Origin: Fistularia commersonii
Taxonomy: Eukaryota; Chordata; Actinopteri; Syngnathiformes; Fistulariidae
NCBI GenBank assembly: GCA_037954325.1
Contig: JBBMNZ010000031.1
Coordinates: 1,882,501 to 1,946,500 of the forward strand
Direction of reading: 5' to 3'
Length of the DNA: 64,000 nucleotides
Below, piece after piece: positions 52,360 to 64,000 of this stretch. How positions within the stretch are numbered: position 1 is the stretch's first letter; every line of letters begins with the position of its first letter. Below the pieces are notes generated by a model. The model was not told where the DNA came from. It did not search any database and worked only from the letters and a program-made list of their open reading frames with translations. The position numbers and the translations under genes were made by a program.

Positions 52360-52720
52360 ACCTTCAACTCATTCTTCTGGCAGAGGCATTGAGTCCGTAC
52401 TGGCCATGATCCATGCCTCCGTTGTCGAGGTAGCAGACCGGAGCTTTGGCCTTCAGGTGGTTGGAGCCTGTTGAGACCGTAACCCCACCTTGGTGTACCC
52501 TTGCTTGGATCCACCAGTGTGGGGATGAGGGATGATGTCAAGCTGGCCTTTGGGGCTCAAGAGGCATCTGACAGGTACTGGCAGGCAAGCAGATCTGATG
52601 GCTGCAGAGACACCACCTGGTGTGGAGGGAGTTCGGTGAGGCCATGGCGAATAAGTTTCTTTGGGAGTTTCTGGTCTGTTATCCAACGGCTTGGTGAGGG
52701 GAAAGCGATTTGTCGTAAAC
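52360..52720 (+). mobile_element. LINE coding fragment (endonuclease-RT linker)
   Basis: Broken plus-strand text corresponding to HASVVEVADRSFGLQV, DVKLAFGAQEASDRYWQASR and, after a frameshift, EFGEAMA and FWSVIQRLGEGK. This matches the linker of a fish LINE in which the order is RQAKR..., EEFGEAME..., FWQTVRRLRRGK (recalled from memory). RT is not present. A separate LINE family from RTE. Confidence 0.6.
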
Positions 52721-52721
52721 A

Positions 52722-53985
52722 CTGTACAAAGTGGGGATGGCAGGCAGCTAACCTTTACAACTGTGGATCAGTTGAAGAAATACTTCATTTCTGCATCAGC
52801 TATGTGTTAATCCATTACTGCGTCATTCTTCTTTTCAACAAATTTTCCAGGTGTCTGATTCACCACCCAAGTGTTAAATACACATTTTGGTTAAGCTTAT
52901 TTCAGGGATGGCGGTTATTAAGTTGTGAAAATGGATGGGGTGAAAGGTGCGCATATGTGTGATGAAACACTTCAACAAAATGCTCCTAAAAGCTCCTGTA
53001 AAGTGATTAAACTAAAAGCGTGGCACCAGAAATGGGGCGATAACTATGGCTGCCCTTCCATCACACCTCCTTTATGAAGTCGCCTGCTGCTCACCTGTGA
53101 ATGTGAGAACTGAGGCTGATTCAAGAGACACCATTGTTGTCAACATCCGTTTCCCTGCAGGTTCAAAGAGGAGGGAACGTTTCAGGGCTTCACATCCTCA
53201 CAGCAAAGCTAACACGGGGCAGGGACAAGCCATACGACAGAAGACTATGACCACTGATTCATTCCATACGATCGAATGAAAATCTGAGCTTTCGCAACAC
53301 ATGTTAAGTTCCAACACATGTTGAGCCCTTTTCCAAGGGTGTGTGAGTCAAATGTCCACGTTTGACTCAAAAGGACACAAACTTTCCATCCAAAAGGGGT
53401 CAGTTATGTACTGTCAGAGAAGAGCCCATCGATCACAGAAATATTTTCCAATATATACGGGACATCTATAATGTCATTCTAGACCCCGGTAATTACATAG
53501 AGTACACAGCATTAAATTGGATAATTGATGTGCAATATAAACATTGGATGAATTGAACAACCACAAATGCAGATGGAAATGATCTTTCATTTCTATCCCT
53601 TCTCATTTTCTATCAGGGGGAACGCTGAAACACTCCGCAACCATATAACGGTGTGCAGCAAACTCTCTGTAGTAGCTCTCATACATGTTTACTGTTCAAG
53701 GTAAAACGGCAAGCACTTTGTTATTTTCTCACTTTAGTCACACACAAACAGGTGCATTGTAAAGTCTTTTGAACAAGCTGAACAGCAGGTTTTGACTGTT
53801 TTTGACCGTACAATACAAAATGAATAAAAACAATAACAGGAAACAGGAAGAAAGATAACAACACACTTATTAGACAGATTGCTTAAACAGAGCAACTGCA
53901 AGTATGGCTTCAGTACCAGGTCTCAAATTACTACACAAGAAGACCCTTTAAAACACTATAAATATTTTTATACAGCCAAAACAAA
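52722..53985. other. No recognised feature
   Basis: No motif-bearing frame. Unique-looking DNA. Confidence 0.4.
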
Positions 53986-53987
53986 TG

Positions 53988-54049
53988 CATTCATTCATTC
54001 ATTCATTCATTCATTCATTCATTCATTCATTCATTCATTCATTCATTCA
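53988..54049. repeat. (ATTC)n microsatellite
   Basis: About 15 units. This is the inverted tail of the SINE that follows on the minus strand. Confidence 0.97.
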
Positions 54050-54780
54050 GTTATTTATTCCTTTGTTATCTCTAATGCGTGTCCTGCACTCCAGCTGCAG
54101 CTCATTCCAGCTGTCAATGAGCAAGAAGAGGTTTACACCCTGGCCCCGTTGCAGGGCCACATATAGAGCATGCAACTATTTACTATTTCATGTCTTATTC
54201 AGAGACATACAACCATTCACCTCTTGTTTCACATTGTCAGAGAAAGACATACATCCATTTTCTCTCTGATTTAAAAATGACACAACCATTCAACCTCTCA
54301 TTCACACATCATAGAGACCTTCGACTGTTCACCCCCTCATTCACATCCCGTATTGAGAGCCATTCACTTGCTCATTCAGACCTCAGAGACAGACAGCCAT
54401 TCATCATTGCATTAACATGTCATATTTAGTCAACCATTTACTCTCTCATTCACATGCACGCATCATATAAAAACAAACAAGCATTCACACCCCCATTCAT
54501 ATGTCCCATAGTCATACATCCATATGTATGAATACGTCGTTCACATATCATATAGAAACATCCAACTATTCAATGTCTCATTCTTAAATCATTGAGAGAC
54601 CTTCAACTGTTCACCTTCTCATTCACATGTCATATTTAGACAACCCTTCCTCTCTTATTCAAATCTCAGAGCACCATATGGCCATTCATCCTCTCACTTA
54701 CATGTCATTATTGAGACAAGCAACAATTTGCTCTTTCATTCACCTATCAGGGCAATTCAGGATCTCTGATGCACCCGCTG
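54050..54780 (-). repeat. tRNA-SINE with an internally amplified ~40-bp minisatellite
   Basis: After the ATTC tail come GCAGCTCATTCCAGCTG, CCTGGCCCCGTTGCAGGGCC and ACATATAGAG (reverse SINE). About 14-15 degenerate units of roughly ACANCCATTCACYCTCTCATTCACATRTCATAGAG follow (54204-54750), then AGGGCAATTCAGGATCTCTG, the next part of the SINE. So the array lies inside one SINE copy. Confidence 0.82.
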
Positions 54781-55285
54781 AATTTGTTTGTCCTTATAAA
54801 ATTTCAGAAGTTGAGAGGAGCAAGGACATCAAATTGTATCTCTGTCCGAGTTCTCCAGGTGTGGAGCTCACCGATCAGATAGACCATTACAACATTTTTG
54901 CCTTTTTTCCCTTTTAACTTTGGAAGTATTCATCAAAAAAAAAAAAACTATCCGAACTCTATCTCTGTCCGAAACTCAAAGCCTTGTGTCTAGCGTTAGA
55001 GGTCAACAAGTCCCCGCCAAATTAAGTAGACACCAAAAAAGTTTGTCAAATATAAAGTTGATCTACCGCAACGGTCCTTCCAGGCCCACATTTATTTCTT
55101 TAATTGATATCAAATATATTATTGTAACATAAAAGCTATTACTATGTAATTTTTAGTGCTACTGGTAATACTAGAATAAAGTTATTTGTACCTCCCAACC
55201 CGCAAACCCCATCCTTTCTGTATCACACTCTCGCTTTCCATCTCTCTGTTGAAAGCTCTGTTTGTAGGACCCACATGCAACACAA
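54781..55285. other. No recognised feature
   Basis: AT-rich, a 13-bp A run at 54937, no supported frame. Confidence 0.4.
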
Positions 55286-55289
55286 GGGA

Positions 55290-55580
55290 ACTCGTTGAGG
55301 GACCGGGTCAGGACTTGGAGGCCTGGCAGGAGGCCAGGCAGGCATCCATGGCAACAGGGCAGGGAGCTGGAAGAGGGACCCTGTCGAGACCAGAAGACCA
55401 GACGGGATGGAGCTGGCATACTTCGATGGGGCAGGAAACTCCAAGACTGACCCGGATCCAGACCATGATGCCAGGTGGGAGAGCGCTGACATCATCATCA
55501 ACCAGGCAGCCAGACGGGACAGAGCTGGCAGACACTGACGGGGCAGGGATCTCGAACAGGAACCTGGTCAGGAAAATATA
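55290..55580 (+). repeat. GC-rich two-unit repeat
   Basis: CCAGACGGGATGGAGCTGGC at about 55398 is echoed by CCAGACGGGACAGAGCTGGC at about 55510, each followed ~20 bp later by GGGGCAGGRA. This gives a period near 112 bp in a GC-rich block unlike its AT-rich surroundings. Probably a scrap of an LTR element. The overlapping 144-, 92- and 75-codon frames are not believed. Confidence 0.5.
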
Positions 55581-55827
55581 TACAAGTGTAAGCTATATGA
55601 GTGGAGACCATTTGCCCTAAATGTAAGCACTTTCAGGTACTTTGGTTGCCTAGAGAAAGGCAATCTCCCGTTGATACTTAGATGCTCCTTTAGGACAGAG
55701 AAGTTTGAGACCTAAATTTCAAGAAATGTCATGTTTCGAATTTGTTCCAGGAACTCCCCTTCTTCAGGAGAGCTCTTAGTTTGGCATTCTCATGGGTAGT
55801 GAGGGAGCATGCTAAGGACAGGTCTTC

Positions 55828-57990
55828 TTCTTCTTCTTTTCGTCTTTTCCCTTCAGGGGTCGCCACAGCGAATCAACCTTCCCCATCCAACCCTGTTCTC
55901 TGTATCCTTCTCTCTCACCACCAACTGCCTTCATATCCTCTCTCACTACGTCCATAAATCTTCTCTTTGGTCTTCCTCGAGACCTCCTGCCTGGCAGTTC
56001 CAATTCCAGCATCCATCTACCAATACATTCATTATTCCTCTTTTGCACATAACCGAAACATCTCAGACTGGCTTCTCTGACCTTCTTTCCAAAACATCTA
56101 ACATGTGCTGTTCCTCTGATGGACTCATTCCTGATCCTATCCATCCTGGTCACTCTCAACAACAACCTTAGCATCTTCATCTCTGCAACCTTCAGCTCTG
56201 CCTCCTGTCTTTTCTTCATGAAACTGTTTCAAGGCCATACAGCATCACTGGTCTCATCACTTACTTGTACATCTTTCCTTTCATTCTGGCTGATATTCTT
56301 CAATCACATAGTACCTCTGACACTATTCTCCACCCATTTCAACCTGCTTGACCCTGTCTCTTCACCTCTTTTCCACACTCTCCGTTGCTCTGGACTGTTG
56401 ACCCCAAGTACCTGAAATCCTCCAGCTACCCAAGTACCTTTTAGTACCTGAAATCCTCCAATATGATCTCCACTCCCTGTAGCCTCACCATTCCACCAGA
56501 GTTCCTCTCATTCACACTCATGCACTCTGTATTGCTGCCACTAAGTTTCATTCCTCTCCTTTCCAGTGCATACCTCCAACTCTAGATTTTCCTCAACCTG
56601 TTCTCTGCTCTCACTACAGATCACAATGTCATCTGCAAACATCATGGTTTGTGGAGATTCCTGTCTAACATCATCTGTCAGCCTGTCCATCACTACTGCA
56701 AACTAGAAGGGGCTCACTCCTGATCCCTGATGGAGTTCCATCTCCATCCTGAAGTTCTCTGTTACCCCTACAGCACACCGCATCACTGTCTCATAGCCAG
56801 CATACATGTCATGCACCAGTCTAACATACTTCTCTGCCACTCCAGATTTTCATGTACACTACCAGAGCTCCTCTCTTGGCACCCTGTCATATGCTTTTTT
56901 TAAGGTCTACAAAAACACAATGCAGCTCCCTCTTCCCTTTTCTGTCCCTCTCTTTCATTTTGCACATTCATCAGGTCTTCAAAGCACTCTTTCCATTTTC
57001 CTATCACTCTTCTAGCATCTGTCAATACATTTCCCTCTCTATCCTTAATCACCTGTTGCACATCCTCTCCATCTTTATCACTCTATCACACTGTTTCCCC
57101 AACCTATATGGATCATTATCTCCCTCCTTACCGTCCAACCGAACATACAGGTCATCGTACGCCCTTTGTTTTGCCTTTGCTACCTCTATTTTTACATTAG
57201 GTTGTATCTCCCTGTACTCCTGTCTGTTCTCTTCAGTCCTCTCAGTATTCCACTTCTTCTTTGCCAACCGCTTTCTCTGTATATACTCCTGCACTTCCTT
57301 ATTCCACCACAAAGTCTCCTTATCTACTTTCCTTTCAGATGACACACCAAGTACTCTCTTACCTGTGTCCCTGATAACAGTAGCTGTAGTTGTCCAATCA
57401 TCTGGAAGCACTCCCTGACCACCCAGAGCCTTTCTCAACTCCTCCAAGAAAACCATACGATACTCCTCCCTTTTCAGTTTCACCACTTTGTCCTCTGCTC
57501 TGCCTCTGTCTTCTTGATCTTCCTTGTCACCGAAGTTATCCTACACACCACCATCCTATGCTGTCTGGATACACTGTACCATGCCCAATGAAATCTGCTC
57601 TAATGACCACTCTCTCATCTCTGGGGATATTCTGCATCACTTCATCTAGCTCATTCCAGAACTTCTCCTCCTCAAACTCACATCCCACCTGCGGGGCAAA
57701 GCCACAAACAACATTGAACATCACACCATCAATATCCAGTGTCTCAGACTCATAAGTCTATCTGACATTCCTTTCACCTTTAGAACATTCCTAACAAACT
57801 CCTCCTTCAAGATAACTCCTACTCCATTTCTCTTCCTGTCAGTACCATGATAGTACAACTTTAATGCTCCTTTTAGCCTTATCAACTTTCCACAGGGTCT
57901 CCTGGACACACAGTATATCCACCATCCTTTTCTGCATCATCTTGACCAACTCTTTACTTTTTCCTTTCATTGTCCAGAAGGACCCACAGG
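55828..57990 (-). mobile_element. RTE-family LINE with RT deletion (copy F)
   Basis: The 3' end has (TTC)n and CCCTTCAGGGGTCGCCACAG at 55828-55872. The C-terminal region (56219-55812: AELKVAEMKMLRLLLRVTR, VQKRNNECIGRWMLELELPG) and RT motif C (FADDIVI near 56635) are present. At about 56930 the text jumps from motif A to the MNVENERE-type pre-RT block, so about 0.5 kb of RT fingers/palm is missing. The spacer domain is long and clean (57486-57049). The endonuclease is in pieces to about 57990, with a second deletion after IRADFIGHG near 57580. Confidence 0.92.
57049..57486 (-). pseudogene. RTE spacer domain, 145-codon frame
   Basis: VKLKREEYRMVFLEELRKAL, GGQGVLPDDWTTTATVIRDT, RKVDKETLWWNKEVQEYIQR, KVEVAKAKQRAYDDLYVRLD-like text. 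It is the best preserved example of this domain here. It lies between endonuclease and RT in the parent protein. Role unknown; basic and possibly nucleic-acid binding (inference). Confidence 0.82.
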
Positions 57991-58129
57991 ACCAAAGTGA
58001 CTGACTGGTGTGCAATCAAAAACAAACCCCTGCACAGAAGAGGAAGATACTCATGGAGAGCATTCATGTTCTGCATGTCAGGAATTAAAACCATGGGCTG
58101 TCAAATAAGTTCAAGTGTTCCTTTGTGGT

Positions 58130-58540
58130 GTGAGAACCCCTTCTGTTAGCTAACTCCGGACTTAGTTTGGCAGAAATGTTTAGGACCGACCGTGAGCCCT
58201 GGAAACCCCACTCCAAGCTAGAACAGCTTGGACTTCTTCGTTGGTCCATTTCTTGCTGGTCCAGTCCATTTTGTCACAATCAATAGCAGAACAGTGAAGA
58301 TAATAGTTTTTAATAATGGGGCCCCATGTTTCAATTGAGGTCTCTGGAAAAGGGCGTGGCTTCGGAGTTCCACCAATCGCCGCACACCTACCTCATCTTT
58401 AAGTCTTGAATTACACCTTCCCTCGGAATGAGAGCTGAAATGGTTCCAGGAAAGAAATGTGTGAAAAAAGGCCTAGTTCGTAGCTCTCTGAACTGGCAAA
58501 AAGCTCCTACGGTCCAAAAGTGGGGGCGGGCGAGACTGCT
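58130..58540. repeat. Possible MITE containing a dispersed core
   Basis: Contains the AACTGGCAAAAAGCTCCTAC core shared with 33577-33610, and GGTCCATTTCTTGCTGGTCC. Ends could not be defined, so the extent is approximate. Confidence 0.35.
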
Positions 58541-58606
58541 TCCATAATTTGCAGGTATAAAATAATGGACTCCAGTGAGAAAATTAGTGCGAGGGAAATA
58601 AAAAAC

Positions 58607-58632
58607 TGACAGTCAGTCAGTCAGTCAGTCAA
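58607..58632. repeat. (CAGT)n microsatellite
   Basis: Six CAGT/TCAG units. Confidence 0.95.
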
Positions 58633-59640
58633 TCTGATACTGTTGAATAAAGTAAAAATAAAATGTGATGAGTAATATCACACCAGCACCTCTGAGGGTG
58701 AAAAACATTCAAGACTTAACTTTTTTTCAAAGTCTCCATACAAAGAACACAAGGGCAGTCCACACATGAGGACCAGAGAGAATGCCCTGGTGCGGAGATA
58801 TTGCCTTGACCATTATCTAAAAACAAACAAAAAAAACATGTCAGGGGTCCTTGAGTTAAGATCAGGAGCTTTAAGGCTGACCTTGGAAACTACGGCTACA
58901 AAACAACCTCAACACAAAAATTCATTTAAAAAGCCACCCAAGGTTTTTTTTTTGACTGCATCACATTGGCTCGTCATGGAGCATTTGGAAAAAGAATGAT
59001 TTATTTTCTTTATTTCATTTTTTCAAGACATCATCTGTGCATGCAGAGGCAATGCAGTATTGACCTTGGTGGCGGCAGTAGAATAAAAAAAGAATCTCTG
59101 GGAGATGAGAGTAAATATTTTACCATAACTGAACAATTGAATAATATTTTTGCAGAAGCTAGACATATTCAGCAAGATGAGAAAAAACATGGGTTCGAAA
59201 ACCCCGGTGAGCAAGATTTTTGTATAGGGCCAAGAGATTTCTCGTCTTCCATTCAAAGATTTGTGAAAAAAATAGTGAACACAAACTTTTGCTTTTTGAC
59301 CACCCTGCAGTTAATAACAACAATCCATATTTTCAAGTGTAAGTGTATAAAATCCCTGGTGATATCAAAAAAACAATACAAATGATATCAAAAAACAGTT
59401 TCATTATCGCAATGGGAGACTCGGTTACACAGGATGCTAACGTTGCCAGGTAACAGCCTGGGGTTTAATTAACTTTTAAAGGTTTCTAAAACAATAGTTC
59501 CTCCTCAAAGTAAGAAGGTCCCTGATTTGATTCTGACAAGAGGCCTGTGTTTCCTTCCACACCACGAAAATCATACTGAATGTTTATTGGATATTTTTAG
59601 ATATTTTAGATATATTTTACTTTCAGATTTTATTTTATTT
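58633..59640. other. No recognised gene
   Basis: The 139-codon plus frame at 58966-59385 has no domain I recognise and is biased in composition. Not called. Confidence 0.4.
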
Positions 59641-59755
59641 TATTTTTAGCTTGTCATCGTCTGTTCTTTGTATGTCATGCTGCTGCCCAATAATTGCCCA
59701 ATAAAGTAAATCTCATCTCATCTCATCTCATCTCATCTCATCTCATCTCATCTCA
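59640..59755 (+). repeat. LINE-like 3' UTR end with (TCTCA)n tail
   Basis: GTATGTCATGCTGCTGCCC, AATAATTGCCCAATAAAG and then nine TCTCA units (59711-59755). An AATAAAG followed by a short tandem tail is the usual LINE 3' end. No coding part precedes it. Confidence 0.55.
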
Positions 59756-60400
59756 AGAAACCTGCAACAACATGTACAAAGGTACAAACATTTCATTATT
59801 GATATTATATTTGTCAACAAATGCACAACGTTAGTTTCAGAGAAAAGGAACGATAATGAAATTATTAATGAAATTATCACTTAAACAAGCAGGTCAAAAG
59901 TTCAGTGTCACCATGATGATGATAAACAAGTGTCAGTCTCGATTGAATGTCCCCCCTATACAGGTGGCATAAAGTCAGAAAACTCATGAATATTAATTTT
60001 TCAAAGGATATGAGAAATTAATCAGACATATTAATATCATGACAACACTAAAAATTATTTCAGAAATATAATATTATGTAAATTTTTGAACAATGGATAG
60101 GATTGAAACTGAAAATTATATATATATATATATAAGATTATTATCGTCAGTGGAGGCAAGCTGGACTTGTAGCTCCGGTGTCGCGTCTCTGCCACTGTGA
60201 CCCAGGCCGTACATGCAAACACACACACACATGAAAAGCCAAATATAGCAGCCAGATGTCTGTGGTCACTTTGGCATCGGAGGCATCAGAACATCCAGCC
60301 ATCTGTCCTTGCTTCCCAGCTTTGAAACTCTCATGAAAGGTGCCATTATCTCTTTTCTGTTTGACCTTTAGAGTCTGTGACAACTTCCAACGACTAAGAG
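59756..60400. other. No recognised feature
   Basis: AT-rich; (TA)n at 60117-60134. Confidence 0.4.

Positions 60401-61454
<1,054 letters not shown>

Positions 61455-61483
<29 letters not shown>
61455..61483. repeat. (TC)n microsatellite
   Basis: About 14 TC units, next to the 3' end of LINE copy G. Confidence 0.97.
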
Positions 61484-61487
<4 letters not shown>

Positions 61488-61753
61488 ATATATATATTCT
61501 TCTCCTTTCAGCTTTTCCCTTCAGGAGTGACCACAGCGAATCAAACTTTTCTCTGTATCCTCCTCTCACACCAACTACCTTCATATCCTCTCTCACTACG
61601 TCCATAAAGCTTCTCTTGGTCTTCCTCGAGACCTCCTGCCTGGCAACTCATATTCCAGCATCCGTCTACCAATATATTCTCTATCCCTCCTCTGTACATG
61701 ACCGAACCATGTCAGTCTGGCTTCTCTGACCATCTCTCCAAAACATCTAACAC

Positions 61754-63806
61754 AGGGGTGCCCACACTTTTTCAGCCTGAGAGCTACTTATGACATGACC
61801 GAGTCAAAATGATCTACCACCCACTAAAAATGCAAAACACATTATTTATAAATATATTGAGAATCATTTTTATATGTACAGTATATGCTGATGTACCTTG
61901 CATTACTGCATCAACCTATATTGCACAATACAACTCTGTACATTTTTTTTGTCATTACTTTACTCTGATGACTTGCACTGAATGGAATGAGCCAGGGATG
62001 CATAGTCCGGACACTAGCTGCTGTCAGCCAGCCTCAAGCAGACTTCCAGATGCTCATCAGTCATGGTGGAACGGTACTTTGACTCAATGATCTTAATGTG
62101 GGGAAAAAGCTGACTCACATAAATAAGTGGAGCCAAATAATGCAGTCAAGAAGGTAGCACATTTTCCGATGTTGGGGTACTTGTCCTCTGTGAGTAAGTT
62201 CCAGAATTGTCCATGAGCTCTGGCCTTCAGCTGAATGTCGACTTGAAGCGTCATCAGAATCTCATCCTCCACTCCAGAAGAGCTCAGGTGAAACAGTGTT
62301 GCAACTTTTGATGCCAGTGAAACAACCTCAGCATCTTCCTGGAAAGGGTAGCACATGAATGTAGCGACTGGCTCGAGTACAGCAAAGTCTTGAAAGCGTC
62401 TGTCGAACTCTGACAGACAACTGTCAATTTGCTTTATGTAGCGTGCACTGTAAAGCTGCGCACATGACTGCTCTTGTGTCTCCAGCTCTGCCGCGAGGTT
62501 CCGGAAGTTTGCCAAATCATGGAGCTTTGAGGAGAGATGTTGCATTTTGCATTTGAAAGCATTAACTGAGCTGATCATATTGATCACAGTTTTGTCCTGT
62601 CCTTGCAGCTCTAGATTAAGGTCACTCAGCATGTTGGTCAGATCGGTTAAAAATGCTAAGTCCAGCAGCCACTGATGGTTATTTAGTTGGCTATAATCTG
62701 CATGTTTACCTTCACGGAAAAACTCCTTGATCTCCGGCAACAGCTCTCGAAATCTTTGCAGCAATTTCCCCCGACTTAGCCATCTCACGTCGGTGTGCAA
62801 CAACAACTCTGAGTGGTCACACTCAGCCTTCCCCAGATGTACACAGAACAGCCGTCTTTGAAGAGATCTGGCCCAAATAGAACAGGCGATCTTTGTTGCC
62901 ACATCCATTATCTCTTTCATGTTGAGCATTTTTGCACATAATGCTTGTTGGTGTATAATACAGTGGTAATTTAGGAAGTCCGGGAAATTATCATCCTCCC
63001 TGCACTTGGCGATAAATCCATCCGAGCAGCCAACCATGGCGGGTGCGCCATTCGTGGTGATGGACACCAATTTGCAGACTGGGAGCTGGATTTTCTCGAT
63101 AAAGTTTTTGAAAGACTGAAATATGTCCTCTCCTCGCGTGTGTTCTTTCATGGGCAGTACTGTTAACAGCTCCTCTTTTGCAGCCATGTCAGTAAACACC
63201 ATCCGAATAAAAATGTACAATTGTGCTGTGTCACTCACGTCTGTAGACCCGTCCATCTGCAGTGAGAAACACTCACAATCTGAGATGTCCTTCCAAAGTT
63301 GCTGGGTCAAATCCTCAGCCATGGCTTCACTGCGCCGGGTTACTGTACTTCTTGATAGCTGGAGAGCTTTGATTGAAGCTAGTATTTCTGGTTTGTTTTT
63401 TAAGTCTCTGAACAACGAGTCGGCTGCCTCAACAAATGCTTCTTTACCATCTCTCCATCCTGGAAGGATTTCTTGTTTTTAACGATGAAGTGACACACCC
63501 GGAAAGATGCTTCAGTGGCTACCCACTCCGTAAGGTAGTGGTAGGTCTTCGGCTTTTTACTTGGTCCAGCTTTTCCACTCTATTTATCTCCTTTCTTACA
63601 CGCTAACTTTGTTAGAGTTTTGCTGCACTTAGCGCAATTGTATGCGCATGCGCAGTGACGCGTGTGTCAGAGAAAGGTCAGGTCAGATGTCATTGTGAGA
63701 ACTGATGATAGGCTAGCGCCAACTTTTTTTTTCAATACCATGCGATCGACCCACAATGCCTTTGCAATCGACCAGTCGATCGCGATCGACGTAATGGGCA
63801 CCCCTG
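61754..63806 (-). mobile_element. hAT transposon, ZBED5/GTF2IRD2-like, nested in LINE copy G
   Basis: Perfect 12-bp terminal inverted repeats: CAGGGGTGCCCA (61754-61765) and TGGGCACCCCTG (63795-63806). The 2.05-kb element carries one large transposase frame on the minus strand. Right-hand sub-terminal sequence is rich in GATCGAC repeats (63746-63790). The insertion interrupts the LINE precisely, with AACA present on both sides. hAT elements normally make 8-bp duplications, so either only 4 bp were duplicated or the flanks have been trimmed. Confidence 0.9.
62093..63415 (-). pseudogene. hAT transposase (ZBED5/GTF2IRD2-like), 440-codon open frame with broken ends
   Basis: hAT transposases cut and paste DNA by a DDE mechanism with an RNase H-like fold. 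Visible blocks: SRSTVTRRSEAMAEDLTQQL; FSLQMDGSTDVSDTAQLYIF (family usually has D-E-S-T; here D-G-S-T); CKLVSITTNGAPAMVG (family TDGAPAM; here TNGAPAM); NYHCIIHQQALCAKML; LLLHTDVRWLSRGKLLQRF; WLLDLAFLTDLTNMLSDLN; FGSTYLCESAFS at the end. Upstream, the sequence continues in other frames with a start-like block EKAGPSKKPKTYHY, then TEW joined directly to ATEASFRV. So the BED zinc finger is deleted, and a further frameshift lies near 63435. Downstream, an extra C at about 62096 shifts the dimerisation domain (IKIIESKYRSTMTDEHLE in the next frame). Long and clean, but not intact. Confidence 0.88.
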
Positions 63807-64000
63807 AACATGTGCTGTTCCTCTGATAGACTCATTCCTGATCCTATCCATCCTGGTCACTCCCATAGAGGACCTCAACATCTGCATCTCTGCAACCTCT
63901 GGCTCTTCCTTCTGTCTTTTCGAACTGTTTCTAGTCCATACAGCATTGCTGGTCTCACCATTGTCTTGTACACCCTCCCTTTCATTCTGGCCAATAGTCT

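Larger units (their letters stand above)
61498..64000 (-). mobile_element. RTE-family LINE interrupted by a hAT transposon (copy G, runs off window)
   Basis: The 3' end reads CTTTTCCCTTCAGGAGTGACC at 61512-61532, followed by the C-terminal region to 61753. A hAT element then intervenes, and the LINE resumes exactly where it left off at 63807 (AACATGTGCTGTTCCTCTGA), continuing past 64000. Comparison with the uninterrupted sequence in copy F (CCAAAACATCTAACATGTGC near 56092) proves the nesting order. The RT core lies beyond the window. Confidence 0.93.

Noticed and set aside
54204..54750. Regularly spaced ~40-bp units resembling a CRISPR array
   Set aside because: The units are degenerate throughout with no repeat/spacer distinction, and they lie inside a SINE in eukaryotic DNA.
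58966..59385. 139-codon plus-strand ORF
   Set aside because: No recognisable domain and no support from neighbouring sequence; composition matches the AT-rich background.
62093..63415. Domesticated host gene of the ZBED5/GTF2IRD2 type
   Set aside because: Perfect terminal inverted repeats and precise insertion in a LINE show a transposon copy; the BED finger is deleted and both ends are frameshifted.

Overview
The window looks like vertebrate, most probably teleost fish, nuclear DNA. The reasons are the AT-rich, microsatellite-dense composition and the absence of operons. The repeat mix also fits: RTE-clade LINEs with (AAG)n tails, Ty3/gypsy elements, hAT transposons, and tRNA-derived SINEs with GAAT tails. 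No host protein-coding exon, rRNA gene or functional tRNA gene could be supported. Species cannot be named from this sequence alone.

Nearly everything recognisable is mobile DNA. One RTE-type LINE family supplies seven substantial copies: 5.6 kb (+), 8.1-9.3 kb (-), 11.9-14.9 kb (-), 17.8-21.3 kb (+), 30.4-32.8 kb (-), 55.8-58.0 kb (-) and 61.5 kb to the window end (-). The 17.8 kb copy is the most complete, with endonuclease and reverse transcriptase. Three copies are hosts for younger insertions: a hAT MITE (12.75 kb), a solo LTR with a GTGGA target duplication (20.34 kb), and a ZBED/GTF2IRD2-like hAT element with a 440-codon transposase frame (61.75-63.81 kb).

Two decayed gypsy elements lie at 22.9-24.6 kb (+) and 36.0-39.2 kb (-). 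A second LTR family occurs as a solo LTR (20.3 kb) and as two LTRs separated by only 65 bp (29.2-30.0 kb). LTR-like segments at 6.0-6.8 kb and 33.1-33.5 kb carry related ~55-bp minisatellites in opposite orientation.

A ~1.28-kb composite (probable LTR plus internally deleted hAT) occurs twice in inverted orientation, at 16.4-17.7 kb and 43.9-45.2 kb. The copies are near identical by eye. A 410-425 bp hAT MITE family is also present as an inverted pair (12.75 and 42.2 kb), each flanked by an 8-bp target duplication. Many fragments of one tRNA-SINE family are scattered through the window. Two of them have been amplified locally into tandem arrays (24.9-26.1 kb and 54.2-54.75 kb).

The stretches at 0-3.2, 26.1-29.2, 33.6-36.0, 40.4-42.2, 49.3-50.4, 52.7-54.0 and 58.5-61.4 kb are mostly unique-looking DNA without a gene I can recognise. 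I see no convincing new defence or metabolic system. The most interesting material is the nested transposon history, the internally deleted hAT derivatives with conserved short reading frames, the miniature LTR pair and the minisatellite derived from a SINE.
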